Made by a program: the position numbers and the translations under genes. A stretch of 33,347 bases of DNA, taken from NCBI GenBank assembly GCA_017628165.1, contig JAGBZQ010000123.1, positions 1 through 33,347 on the forward strand, given 5' to 3'. The notes beneath the pieces were generated by a model. The model was not told where the DNA came from. It worked only from the letters and a program-made list of their open reading frames with translations, and made no database searches. The DNA is from Kiritimatiellia bacterium (GTDB lineage Bacteria; Verrucomicrobiota; Kiritimatiellia; RFP12; UBA1067). Of this stretch, positions 7,097 through 15,144 are shown piece by piece; positions within the stretch are counted from its first letter, which is position 1; every line of letters begins with the position of its first letter.

Positions 7097-8791
7097 ATGG
7101 CAGATATAGTTTCTTCGTTGACAAACCTGGTTCTTAAAAACGCCGGAATTTTCTCCGGCGAGCAGATTGCGCGTATAGAAAAATCACGCGCAGAGAATCC
7201 CGATATGAAGCTTTGCGAGGCCGTCGTCAAATTTGGCGGCCATCGTGAGGAGGAGGTTCTTGCGGCGATTGGCAAGGTGCTTGGCTTCGAGATGGTGGAC
7301 CTTGAGTCGCATCAGCCCACTTCTGACGCATTAACTAAGCTTCCTGCCAGTGCGGTATACCAGTATAATGTTCTTCCGCTTCGCTATGATGGATCTTCGC
7401 TTACAATAGTCTCCTATGATCCGTTTGACACTTCTGCCGCTGACGGCCTGAGGCTCGTTGCATTTTGCCCGGTTAAGACTCTTCTTGCGCCGAAAGAGGA
7501 TGTCTCTGCCGCCATTAAAAAGTATTACGGCGTTGGCGCGGACGCAATCGAAAAGATCATCAGCGACGACCGTTATTCTGTAGACGATGAGTTCGGCGCG
7601 ATGACAAAGATCGATGTCAACGAAATGGGCGAGGAGGCATCAATCGTCCGCTTCGTTAATCAGATTATCGTGGAGGCGGATAAGCAGGGCGCAACGGATA
7701 TTCATATTGAGCCTCAGGAGACGGAGCTTCGCATCCGTTACCGTATCGACGGCATGCTCCATAAGGTGGATGTCCCTCCGCAGCTTAACAAGCTCAAAGC
7801 CGCAATCATTTCGCGCATTAAGGTTATGGCGAATCTTGATATTGCGGAGAAGCGTCTTCCGATGGACGGACGCATCGGGATTCGCATCGGCGCTCAGGAT
7901 ATAGATATTCGCGTCTCCACTATGCCTGCGGCGTACGGAGAGTCCATTTCTTTGCGTTTGCTCGCCAAGAGCGGAAGCTTCGTCAAGATGTGTGATCTCG
8001 GGTTTAACGAGCGCGATTTTGCAGTTGTGGATAAGATTATCCGCCGTCCGAATGGAATATTTCTCGTGACGGGTCCGACTGGATCTGGAAAATCCACCTC
8101 TCTTTATTCCTTCCTCCATGAGGTGAACAAGATCGATGTTCGTATAATGACTGCCGAGGATCCTATTGAGTATCACATGGCCGGCATCAATCAGGTTCAG
8201 ATGCAGTCCGAGATCGGTATGACGTTCGCGCGTGCGCTGAGGGCGTTTTTGCGTCAGGATCCCGATATCATCATGGTCGGAGAAATTCGCGATCGCGAGA
8301 CTGCCGAAATCGCCATTAACGCTTCGCTCACTGGACACATGGTGTTTTCAACCCTCCATACGAACGATGCCGCAGGTGCATTCCCGCGTCTTATTGATAT
8401 GGGTGTCGAGCCGTTTCTTATCGCCTCCGCCGTTGCCGGTGTCATGGGGCAGCGTCTTTGCCGCCGTCTCTGCCCCGATTGCATGAGGGAAGTCCCTCTT
8501 GATATGAAGTACTATACGCTCAAGTCCGCGCCGGAGAAGAATACGGTCTTCGAGCCGGTTGGTTGCGACAACTGTACTCGTACCGGCTACAAGGGGCGCA
8601 GAGCGCTTTTCGAAGTTCTTGAGGTTGATGAGGATATCGAGGGTGCGATTGTTCGCCGTGAGAACGCTACCGAGATTCGCAATATTTCCATTTCCAAGGG
8701 AATGAAGACTCTTCGCGAGGACGGCTGGGCTAAAGCTTTCCGCGGCATTACCAGCGTCAAGGAGATAATGCGGGTTACCGAGGAGCAGTAA
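7097..8791 (+). CDS. gspE: GspE/PilB-type secretion or type IV pilus assembly ATPase
   Basis: A 564-residue hexameric motor ATPase for type II secretion or type IV pilus extension, acting at the inner-membrane cytoplasmic face. Residues ~1-150 form an MshEN-like N-terminal domain. The ATPase has Walker A GPTGSGKS (326-333, K332), an Asp box MTAEDPIEY, Walker B IIMVGEIRDRETAEIA, a His box STLHTNDAAGAFPRL, and a zinc-binding tetracysteine, C459xxC462 and C490xxC493, typical of PilB/GspE and absent from retraction ATPases such as PilT. The start at 7097 has no clear Shine-Dalgarno site. It is linked to the downstream rpoN-maf by a TAATG junction. Pseudopilins and secretins are not in this window, so T2SS versus T4P is undecided. 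Confidence 0.9.
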   Translation: MADIVSSLTNLVLKNAGIFSGEQIARIEKSRAENPDMKLCEAVVKFGGHREEEVLAAIGKVLGFEMVDLESHQPTSDALTKLPASAVYQYNVLPLRYDGSSLTIVSYDPFDTSAADGLRLVAFCPVKTLLAPKEDVSAAIKKYYGVGADAIEKIISDDRYSVDDEFGAMTKIDVNEMGEEASIVRFVNQIIVEADKQGATDIHIEPQETELRIRYRIDGMLHKVDVPPQLNKLKAAIISRIKVMANLDIAEKRLPMDGRIGIRIGAQDIDIRVSTMPAAYGESISLRLLAKSGSFVKMCDLGFNERDFAVVDKIIRRPNGIFLVTGPTGSGKSTSLYSFLHEVNKIDVRIMTAEDPIEYHMAGINQVQMQSEIGMTFARALRAFLRQDPDIIMVGEIRDRETAEIAINASLTGHMVFSTLHTNDAAGAFPRLIDMGVEPFLIASAVAGVMGQRLCRRLCPDCMREVPLDMKYYTLKSAPEKNTVFEPVGCDNCTRTGYKGRRALFEVLEVDEDIEGAIVRRENATEIRNISISKGMKTLREDGWAKAFRGITSVKEIMRVTEEQ

Positions 8792-10731
8792 TGCCAGGCG
8801 TCAGTCTATCGCCAAGCGCTGCCCAGACGCAATCGCAGCGTATGATTCTTTCTCAGCGTTTGCGGCAGAGTCTTGAAATGCTGGCGATGAATTTGCCCGA
8901 GCTGCGTGCCGAGCTCAACCGCGAAATGGAGATGAATCCCGTGATTGACGGGATTGACCATGCGCTTGAAAGAGCTACGATATCAGAGAAGGAGCGTGAA
9001 GCCGCCGTAGGAGGTGAGGCGGGTTCGGCCGATTATCCGGATGATGATTCCGCTCCCGATCCTGTCTATACGGCTGATGCGGACAGCGTTGAGCGCAGGC
9101 GGAGATTTTTCGATTCGCAAACGGCCGAAGAGACTCTTGAAGAGCATCTGTCGTCCCAGATTAAGACTTCCGATATCGCCCCTGCCGATTATCCGCTTGC
9201 GGAGATGCTGATAGGTGAGCTTAATGACGACGGCCTTTTTGCCGGTTCAATGCCGGACTTGATTATGGTGACAGGCGAGAGCGAGGCGAAGATTCGCGAA
9301 GTTCTTTCCAGAATAATGCAGTTAGATCCGCCTGGATGCGGAGCGACGAGTGTAAGCGAGTGTCTTCTTGCCCAGATTGACAAACTTGACTCTTCGCCGT
9401 TCAAGGATGATGTGCGTATGGTTCTTGAGCGCGGGCTGCTGCGCAGTATTGGCGAGGGACGCATTGCCGATGTAGAGCGTGCGCTCGGCGTGAGCCACGA
9501 GCGTTACGCGGATATTCTTTCTGCGCTCAGGACTCTTGATCCTCGCCCGGCGCGCGCTTATTCGCGCTCCGGTAAGGGCGTAGCTTATGTCAATCCGGAG
9601 GTGCACGCCGTAAAGACGGCAAGCGGATATGCGGCAAGGGTGGATGCGAGAAGCGTTCCGGAAATCCGCATTTCGAAGAGCTATCTTAAAATGTTGGATG
9701 ATCCTTCGCTCGGATCTGATGTAAAAGCGTATCTTCGTTCGCGTATCGAGGCCGTAGAGGCTTTGCGCGAGGCGCTTGATAAGCGCGAGGAGACGATAAC
9801 GGCGATCGCGCAGGCTATTTTCGATGCGCAGGGCGAATTTTTCAAGAAGGGGCTAAAGGGTTTGAAGCCGCTTACCATGCAGGAGATCGCCGAAAAGGTA
9901 GGTGTTCATGTGGCGACCGTCTCGCGCACTGTCAATGACAAATACGTCCTAACTCCGCGCGGAGTTGTGGAGCTGCGCAGATTTTTCGTCTCTGGTCTCG
10001 CCACAGAGTCGGGGGAGGTGATCGCACGCGATGCGGTAGTCGACGCGCTGAAAGAGATCGTCGCCACGGAGAATTCTTCAAAGCCGTATTCCGACGAAAA
10101 GATTTCCGCATTGCTGAAGGACAAGGGATTTGCAATTGCCAGAAGGACTGTTGCAAAATACCGCATACAGCTCGGAATACCGTCTGCAAGCGACCGCAGG
10201 AACCTTATAACGCTGGCGAGCGGAAGTCCGCGCCGCTCAAAGATACTCTCAGATATGGGGTGCGCTTTTGAAATTGTTAAAAGCGATGCTCCGGAGGTGT
10301 CGTTTGACGACGATCCCGAGCGCACCGTCCGCGAAAACGCTCTCGCAAAAGGCGCGGCGGTTGCCCGGCGCGGAAGGAGGCGCGTTCTTTCCGCTGACAC
10401 CATCGTGTGGTTTAATGGGAAAATATACGGCAAGCCGGCGGATCTGGCGGAGGCAAAAGCGTTTCTGCGCGCCTTGAGCGGGAATGTCCATACGGTGTAT
10501 ACGGCGGTAGCGTTCGACGGAGATGTTGAAGTCGTGAAGTCCAATGTCAAGTTCCGCAAGCTTACAGAAGAAATGATTGACGAGTATGTGGCCAAGGTTA
10601 ATCCTGTAGATCGCGCAGGGGCGTATGACATCGATGAATCCGGCAAATTAATCGTTGAGAGCTGGACGGGCAGTTATGAGAACATCATGGGTCTGCCCAT
10701 TGAGCCTTTGCGCAAGTGGGCGATAGTGTAA
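8791..10731 (+). CDS. rpoN: Fusion of RNA polymerase sigma-54 factor with a Maf nucleotide pyrophosphatase
   Basis: One uninterrupted frame of 646 residues carries two complete proteins. Residues 1-~470 are sigma-54: the Gln/Leu-rich region I (QRMILSQRLRQSLEML), an acidic region II, a core-binding region, a helix-turn-helix (MQEIAEKVGVHVATVSRTVN), and the RpoN box ARRTVAKYR at 450-458, which reads -24 promoter elements. From N471, where sigma-54 normally ends, the sequence becomes a Maf/YhdE-type NTP pyrophosphatase: LASGSPRR (475-482), SADTIV with D536, and AGAYDID near 610-615, ~175 residues long. Maf proteins hydrolyse dTTP/UTP or modified nucleotides and are tied to septum control. The start overlaps the gspE stop (TAATG), and AGGAG lies 5 nt upstream. 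Both halves keep their key motifs, so both should be active. No internal start with a good ribosome site is obvious at the junction. Confidence 0.93.
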   Translation: MPGVSLSPSAAQTQSQRMILSQRLRQSLEMLAMNLPELRAELNREMEMNPVIDGIDHALERATISEKEREAAVGGEAGSADYPDDDSAPDPVYTADADSVERRRRFFDSQTAEETLEEHLSSQIKTSDIAPADYPLAEMLIGELNDDGLFAGSMPDLIMVTGESEAKIREVLSRIMQLDPPGCGATSVSECLLAQIDKLDSSPFKDDVRMVLERGLLRSIGEGRIADVERALGVSHERYADILSALRTLDPRPARAYSRSGKGVAYVNPEVHAVKTASGYAARVDARSVPEIRISKSYLKMLDDPSLGSDVKAYLRSRIEAVEALREALDKREETITAIAQAIFDAQGEFFKKGLKGLKPLTMQEIAEKVGVHVATVSRTVNDKYVLTPRGVVELRRFFVSGLATESGEVIARDAVVDALKEIVATENSSKPYSDEKISALLKDKGFAIARRTVAKYRIQLGIPSASDRRNLITLASGSPRRSKILSDMGCAFEIVKSDAPEVSFDDDPERTVRENALAKGAAVARRGRRRVLSADTIVWFNGKIYGKPADLAEAKAFLRALSGNVHTVYTAVAFDGDVEVVKSNVKFRKLTEEMIDEYVAKVNPVDRAGAYDIDESGKLIVESWTGSYENIMGLPIEPLRKWAIV

Positions 10732-10742
10732 TCATTCCTCTG

Positions 10743-10771
10743 TTGGCAATCCTTCGCAGAATTGGTATACT
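10743..10771 (+). promoter_or_regulatory. Promoter of the V-ATPase D-I-K block
   Basis: TTGGCA (10743-10748), a 17-bp spacer, and TATACT (10766-10771) preceded by TGG. The 10-mer TTGGTATACT is identical to that before oadA. The predicted start is ~10778, about 4 nt before the ATG at 10782. Confidence 0.8.
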
Positions 10772-10781
10772 TTAAGAAGTT

Positions 10782-11399
10782 ATGGCAAAGATAAAACTGA
10801 CAAAAACGGAGCTTAAGGCTCAAACGGATTCGCTTAAGCGATTCTGCCGGTTTTTGCCTATGCTTCAGCTCAAGAAGCAGCAGCTTCAGAGCGAGATTGC
10901 GTTTATCTCCGCCAAGGCTGATGAAACGAGTGCCGCGGAGCGTGCCGTTCGCGCCGAGCTCGACGGCTGGGTTGGTCTTTTTGCTACGGATGAAGCGTTG
11001 CTCTCTGGTCTTGTGAAGGTAAAGTCCGTTAACACGTCTACGGCAAATATCGCGGGCGTGGCGATTCCTACATTCGAATCCATAGAGACGGAAATCAGGG
11101 AAGTTGATATGTGGGATACGCCCGCATGGATTGACAACGCCGTTGAAGCCACCGAGAAGGTTCTTTCTCTTCAGTGCCAGCGTGCAGTATATGAGGAGCA
11201 GCGCCGTCTCGTTTCTATAGAGTTGCAGCAGACATCTCAGCGTGTGAATCTTTTCGAGAAGGTGAAGATTCCTGATTGCAAGGAGGCGATTCGCGTCATC
11301 AAGATCGCTCTTGGTGACGAGCAGACTGCTCAGGTGACGCGTGGCAAGATTGCCAAATCACGCACGCAAACATCTACGGGCGAGGAGGAGAGTGAATGA
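10782..11399 (+). CDS. atpD: V-type ATPase subunit D (central stalk)
   Basis: A 205-residue protein starting MAKIKLTKTELKAQ, then FLPMLQLKKQQLQSEI, the classic N-terminal helix of V/A-ATPase subunit D. It forms the rotor shaft between the catalytic A3B3 head and the membrane ring. Predicted long helices at both ends form the coiled coil; the middle (GVAIPTFESIE) is the usual head/hairpin region. Length is normal. It starts the operon from its own promoter with almost no leader and no Shine-Dalgarno site. Its stop overlaps the subunit I start (ATGA). The order D-I-K matches the end of the chlamydial/spirochaetal V-ATPase operons, but A, B and E are not upstream here. Confidence 0.9.
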   Translation: MAKIKLTKTELKAQTDSLKRFCRFLPMLQLKKQQLQSEIAFISAKADETSAAERAVRAELDGWVGLFATDEALLSGLVKVKSVNTSTANIAGVAIPTFESIETEIREVDMWDTPAWIDNAVEATEKVLSLQCQRAVYEEQRRLVSIELQQTSQRVNLFEKVKIPDCKEAIRVIKIALGDEQTAQVTRGKIAKSRTQTSTGEEESE

Positions 11400-13048
11400 T
11401 AGTCAAGATGCTGCATGTAGATCTTCTCTGCCTTGCCACTTTCAAGGATGCGACGCTTGAGGCATTGCGCGAGCTTGGCGCTGTGCATCTCGATCTTGAT
11501 ATGGCTGAAGGCGTGGAAGTGACCTCTCTCAAGGGTGTTGCCGCAGATGCCGAGCGAGCTGTAAGATTTGTGCTGAAGGCGCGCGGGAGGAAGGCTGTGG
11601 GTGAGCTTCAAATCCGCAGCGTGGAAGAGATTCTCAAGCTTCAGGAGGCTGTTTCTGTTAAGGTGGCAGCTCTTGATGAGCTTAGGCGCACTATAGCCAA
11701 ATATGCGCCATATGGTGATTTCGATCCGGCTCTCGCACGAAGCCTTTTGGAGAAGGGTATTGATATTTCCTCTGTGGCAGATCTTCCCGCCGAGCTTCCG
11801 CCCAAGCGCCTTTCCGCGATGCGTGAGGAGGCTCTGTCTTATGAGGCAGATATCGCGGCAATGTCAAATGAGCTTGCCTCCACGGATGAGAAATCAGTTC
11901 TTTCCTCGTTCCCTGAAATCGTCGAGCGCCTTTCGTTTGCCGCGGCTCGTGAGATCATGCTCGAGAAGGGGGCTGTGGCCATTGTATCCGGATGGATTCC
12001 GGAGCGTTCCGTGGATAATCTTAAGTCATCTGCGGCATCTCACGGCTGGGGTCTTCTGCTCCGTGCGGCACTTCCTGGCGAGCAGCCGCCCGTTCTCGTG
12101 GAGCCGCCCGGCATCTTCAAGCCGATGAAGGCTCTTTTTGCGGGGCTTGGAATATCTCCGGCATATTCGGAGAGCGACGTCTCCGTTCCGTTCATGTGCT
12201 ACTTCTCGCTCTTCTGCGCGATGCTGGTGGGCGATGGCGCATACGGAACCATCTTCCTTTTCGGCACGCTCGCCATGAGAAGGAGGCTCCCGCGCGACTG
12301 GTTCATTCTCCTGACGGTGTTTTCTTCTGCGGCCGTCCTCTGGGGCATTCTTTCCAACACATGGTTCGGTGCGGCCATCCCCGCGCTCTCTTCTCTGCCT
12401 TCCGCCAAGTGGCTTGCCGATCCGAGCTACAGGAATATGATGCTTCTCTGCTTTACGATCGGAGCGTCGCATTTGATGCTCGCGCGCATCTGGAACGGCA
12501 TCTGCAAATTCCCGGACTCCACGGCTTTTGCGGAGTTCGGATGGGCGGGGATACTTCTTTTCATGTATCTCGTCACCAATTCCATTGTAGGCATATTTTC
12601 GGGGATGCCGCCGTGGGGCTATGCGGTATTCGGAGTCTCCCTGGCGCTCGTGTTCCTCTTCTCCGTCAAGCCCTCGGAGCTCAAGACGCGCGGAGCGGAG
12701 CTTGGCCTTCTTCCGCTCAACATAATGAGCGCACTCGGGGATATCATCAGCTACGTCCGTCTCTTCGCCGTGGGGCTTGCTTCGATGAAGGTTGCGGAGA
12801 ATTTCAACTCCATGGCCACGGGGCTTCTTTCCGGCGTGGAGGATTTCTGGCTCAAGGCGGTGATGGCGATTCTCATGGTGGTGATCCTCGTGGTCGGCCA
12901 TGCGCTCAATCTGGCGATGGCGGGGCTCTCGATTCTCGTTCATGCCGTTCGTCTAAATACGCTTGAATTTTCAAATCACAAAGGCGTAACCTGGTCTGGT
13001 GCCGCCTACAACCCATTCAAAAAGAAGAAGGAGAAAAACAATGAGTGA
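11396..13048 (+). CDS. atpI: V-type ATPase subunit I (membrane stator, 'a' subunit)
   Basis: A 550-residue stator subunit. Residues 1-~260 are the soluble arm (MIVKMLHVDLLCLATF at the start, ELGAVHLDLD). The C-terminal half has about seven to eight transmembrane helices. The motif DIISYVRLFAVGLAS contains R455, the essential arginine facing the proteolipid ring's carboxylate. It is somewhat shorter than typical bacterial NtpI (600-660), with a reduced arm. AGGAGG (11383-11388) sits 7 nt before the ATG, and the start overlaps the atpD stop. The 3' end runs 8 nt into atpK. Ion translocation takes place at the interface with AtpK. Confidence 0.92.
   Translation: MIVKMLHVDLLCLATFKDATLEALRELGAVHLDLDMAEGVEVTSLKGVAADAERAVRFVLKARGRKAVGELQIRSVEEILKLQEAVSVKVAALDELRRTIAKYAPYGDFDPALARSLLEKGIDISSVADLPAELPPKRLSAMREEALSYEADIAAMSNELASTDEKSVLSSFPEIVERLSFAAAREIMLEKGAVAIVSGWIPERSVDNLKSSAASHGWGLLLRAALPGEQPPVLVEPPGIFKPMKALFAGLGISPAYSESDVSVPFMCYFSLFCAMLVGDGAYGTIFLFGTLAMRRRLPRDWFILLTVFSSAAVLWGILSNTWFGAAIPALSSLPSAKWLADPSYRNMMLLCFTIGASHLMLARIWNGICKFPDSTAFAEFGWAGILLFMYLVTNSIVGIFSGMPPWGYAVFGVSLALVFLFSVKPSELKTRGAELGLLPLNIMSALGDIISYVRLFAVGLASMKVAENFNSMATGLLSGVEDFWLKAVMAILMVVILVVGHALNLAMAGLSILVHAVRLNTLEFSNHKGVTWSGAAYNPFKKKKEKNNE
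13028..13033 (+). promoter_or_regulatory. Shine-Dalgarno site deciding the atpK start
   Basis: AAGGAG, 7 nt before the ATG at 13041, lies inside the end of atpI and rules out the upstream in-frame ATG at 12999. Confidence 0.75.
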
Positions 13049-13499
13049 TGCAGCAATGATTGTGGCGGGCGCCATCGCCTGCCTGGGACTTTCTGGCGCC
13101 GGAAGCGCATTCGGCACAGGCTTTGCCGCCGCGGCCGCCGTAGGCTCGTGGAAGAAGTGCTACGCCGCCAACAAGCCGGCTCCCTTCCTTCTTCTTTCGT
13201 TTGTGGGAGCGCCCATCACACAGACTCTCTATGGAGTGATTCTTATGTTCATCATGCTCGGCAAGGTCGGCAACGCAGCTCCGGGAGCAGGCGTTCCCTG
13301 CCTCGTGGCCGGTGTGTTCGCTGGGCTTGCCATCGGGCTTTCTGCGCTCTTCCAGGGACGCGCCGGCGCCGCAGCCTGCGATGCCCAGGCCGAAACGAAC
13401 CAGGGCTTCACGAACTATCTCGCTGCGCTCGGCATCGTTGAGACGGTTGCTATCTTCGCAATGGCCTTTGCGCTTGTGGCGCTTCTCGCGATCAAGTAA
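13041..13499 (+). CDS. atpK: V-type ATPase subunit K (proteolipid ring)
   Basis: A 152-residue, four-helix duplicated proteolipid forming the rotor ring. The first hairpin has a Gly/Ala-rich helix (GSAFGTGFAAAAAVGS) and PITQTLYG; the second has LFQGRAGAA and GIVETVAIFA, with the ion-carrying Glu at E134. Side chains equivalent to the Na+ ligands of Enterococcus hirae NtpK (T64, Q65, Q110, E139) are present as T60, Q61, Q105 and E134, with Q-to-E spacing of 29 as in NtpK, so Na+ coupling is likely (inference). Only E134 in helix 4 is a carrier carboxylate; the first hairpin has none, which is normal for V-type K. The start at 13041 is chosen for its Shine-Dalgarno site. It directly precedes the membrane gene at 13501. 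Confidence 0.93.
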   Translation: MSDAAMIVAGAIACLGLSGAGSAFGTGFAAAAAVGSWKKCYAANKPAPFLLLSFVGAPITQTLYGVILMFIMLGKVGNAAPGAGVPCLVAGVFAGLAIGLSALFQGRAGAAACDAQAETNQGFTNYLAALGIVETVAIFAMAFALVALLAIK

Positions 13500-13500
13500 A

Positions 13501-15144
13501 ATGGGGCGTGCAAGGCTCGGCTCGTTCATTGCCTTCACCGCAATGTTTGCGGTGGCGGCAATGATTGTTTTCTGGGGAACGTGGGCGCTCGACAAGGTGC
13601 CCGTGATGCCTGACGCCCAGACGTCGTTTTCGGCGGATCACGCGGGCGATTTCATCTGCAAATGGCGCGAGAGCGGCAAGGCTGTTCCCGGCGACATCCT
13701 GAACTTCATCGGTAGCCCCTATCTCTGGGTGGAGATGCAGTATGTCTTCGCGCTTTATTTCGCGGCACTCGGCATGGCGTATTTCCTTCGCGGAAGGGGG
13801 CTTGGACGCTTCGCGGCGTATTCGGCAGGTCTTTTCCTTGCCTTTTCCGGCTACTGGATCACGCTTTTCTCGGCGGGGCACTTGGGGTGGTTCCAGTGGA
13901 TGACATACGGTGTATTCGCCTTTGCTCTTGCCGATCGCGTGATCCTAAAGGGGCGGCTTCGCCATTCGCTTCTTTTCGGCGCGCTTCTTGCGTGGGGCAG
14001 CTTCTACCAGCCTGACCTGTGGCTTCTTTTTACGGTATTTACGGGTGTCTATTTTATCTACCGCTCCATTCTTGATTGGCCCGGGTTCAGGCATTGGGCT
14101 CTCAGGTGCGCCTTCGCTCTCGTGGCGTTTGCTGCAGTGGGACTTCCGAGCTTCATAAGCGCCATCACGAAGGATCTCGCCGGGCGCGAAAAGCAGATCG
14201 CAAGCGGCGAGACCGTTTTCTCATCGGTCTCTTCGGACGCCGAGAAACGCTGGATATTCACCACCAACTGGTCCATGCCGCCCGAGGACACGCTCGAGTT
14301 CTACCGCGCGCGCATCCATGGCGACACGAGCTGTGAGATGACTCTTGCCTTGAGCCGCCTTAACGGCTCTGAAATAAAGCCCTACACCGGCCGCCTCGGC
14401 CGCCCGTACGGCGCGGCCAGCGGCAACTACCGCCAGCATTCGCTTTACGTGGGGGCTACGACGTGCTGCTTTGCCTTGATCGGGCTTCTCATGGCGATTA
14501 ACGGGCCAAGGAGGCGCGATGCGATTTTCTTTGCCGTTGCGGCGGTGGTGTTCTGGCTCTTTTCGATGGGGCGCTATTGTGAGCCGGTCTACCGGATCGT
14601 TTATGCTCTTCCGTTCGGAGACTATCTTCGCGCTCCCGTGAAGTGGCATCATCTGACGGAGTTTTCGATAGTCGTTCTCTCGGCTTTCGGGCTTGAAGCG
14701 GCATGGCGGATGAAGCGCGTTTTGTGGGCCCGTGCAGTTCTTTTGTGTTTTGTGGCTGCAGCTGTGGTTGAGCTGGCTGCGCAGGCGAAGATCTACTGTG
14801 CGCCGCATACGGCAGATACGGTGGCGGGAGTTCTTCCCCGGCCTATTCCGCCAGATTTCGCCGAGGCGCTTCATTTCCGCAAGCAGATTTCCCAGGCGGG
14901 GCTGAAAATCGCGGGCGAGACGAAAAAAGCGTTCAGGCTTTCGGACGGATCCGTCCGCGAGCTTCCCGTTCTTGTTGTGGAGCAGAGCTTAAAGCGCCCT
15001 GAGCCGCGGAAGATGGAGGATATAGTGCCGCTTAAAGGAGGCGCATATTTTGCGGCGATACTTTCGCTTTTTGCGTCGCTTTGCGTCTCAGTGTTTGCTG
15101 CCGTTTCGGCAAGCCTCAAAAAAGTTGATGGAGTCAGGCTATGA
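13501..15144 (+). CDS. Polytopic membrane protein, YfhO/GT-C-like
   Basis: A 547-residue protein with about eleven hydrophobic helices. An N-terminal helix is followed by a periplasm-type loop containing MPDAQTSFSADHAGDF, then FIGSPYLWVEMQ and further helices, a large hydrophilic region around residues 225-320 (NWSMPPEDTLEFYRARIHG), more helices, and a soluble stretch near 440-510 before one last helix. The arrangement (acidic first loop, aromatic-rich middle) resembles YfhO-like or other GT-C-fold lipid-linked glycosyltransferases, but I see no decisive motif and the assignment is tentative. The ATG at 13501 comes right after the atpK stop with no clear Shine-Dalgarno site. Its own stop overlaps the carrier-protein start (ATGA), which suggests a joint function such as transfer of an acyl or other thioester-bound group to an envelope component. 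Confidence 0.65.
   Translation: MGRARLGSFIAFTAMFAVAAMIVFWGTWALDKVPVMPDAQTSFSADHAGDFICKWRESGKAVPGDILNFIGSPYLWVEMQYVFALYFAALGMAYFLRGRGLGRFAAYSAGLFLAFSGYWITLFSAGHLGWFQWMTYGVFAFALADRVILKGRLRHSLLFGALLAWGSFYQPDLWLLFTVFTGVYFIYRSILDWPGFRHWALRCAFALVAFAAVGLPSFISAITKDLAGREKQIASGETVFSSVSSDAEKRWIFTTNWSMPPEDTLEFYRARIHGDTSCEMTLALSRLNGSEIKPYTGRLGRPYGAASGNYRQHSLYVGATTCCFALIGLLMAINGPRRRDAIFFAVAAVVFWLFSMGRYCEPVYRIVYALPFGDYLRAPVKWHHLTEFSIVVLSAFGLEAAWRMKRVLWARAVLLCFVAAAVVELAAQAKIYCAPHTADTVAGVLPRPIPPDFAEALHFRKQISQAGLKIAGETKKAFRLSDGSVRELPVLVVEQSLKRPEPRKMEDIVPLKGGAYFAAILSLFASLCVSVFAAVSASLKKVDGVRL

Noticed and set aside
10744..10758. Possible sigma-54 promoter (TGGCA ... CGCA) before atpD
   Set aside because: The GG-GC spacing is 9 rather than the required 10 and the -12 element is poor; a better sigma-70 promoter overlaps it.
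12026..12943. 305-codon minus-strand frame
   Set aside because: Antisense to atpI; strongly Arg/Glu/His-rich composition typical of an antisense shadow of a membrane protein.
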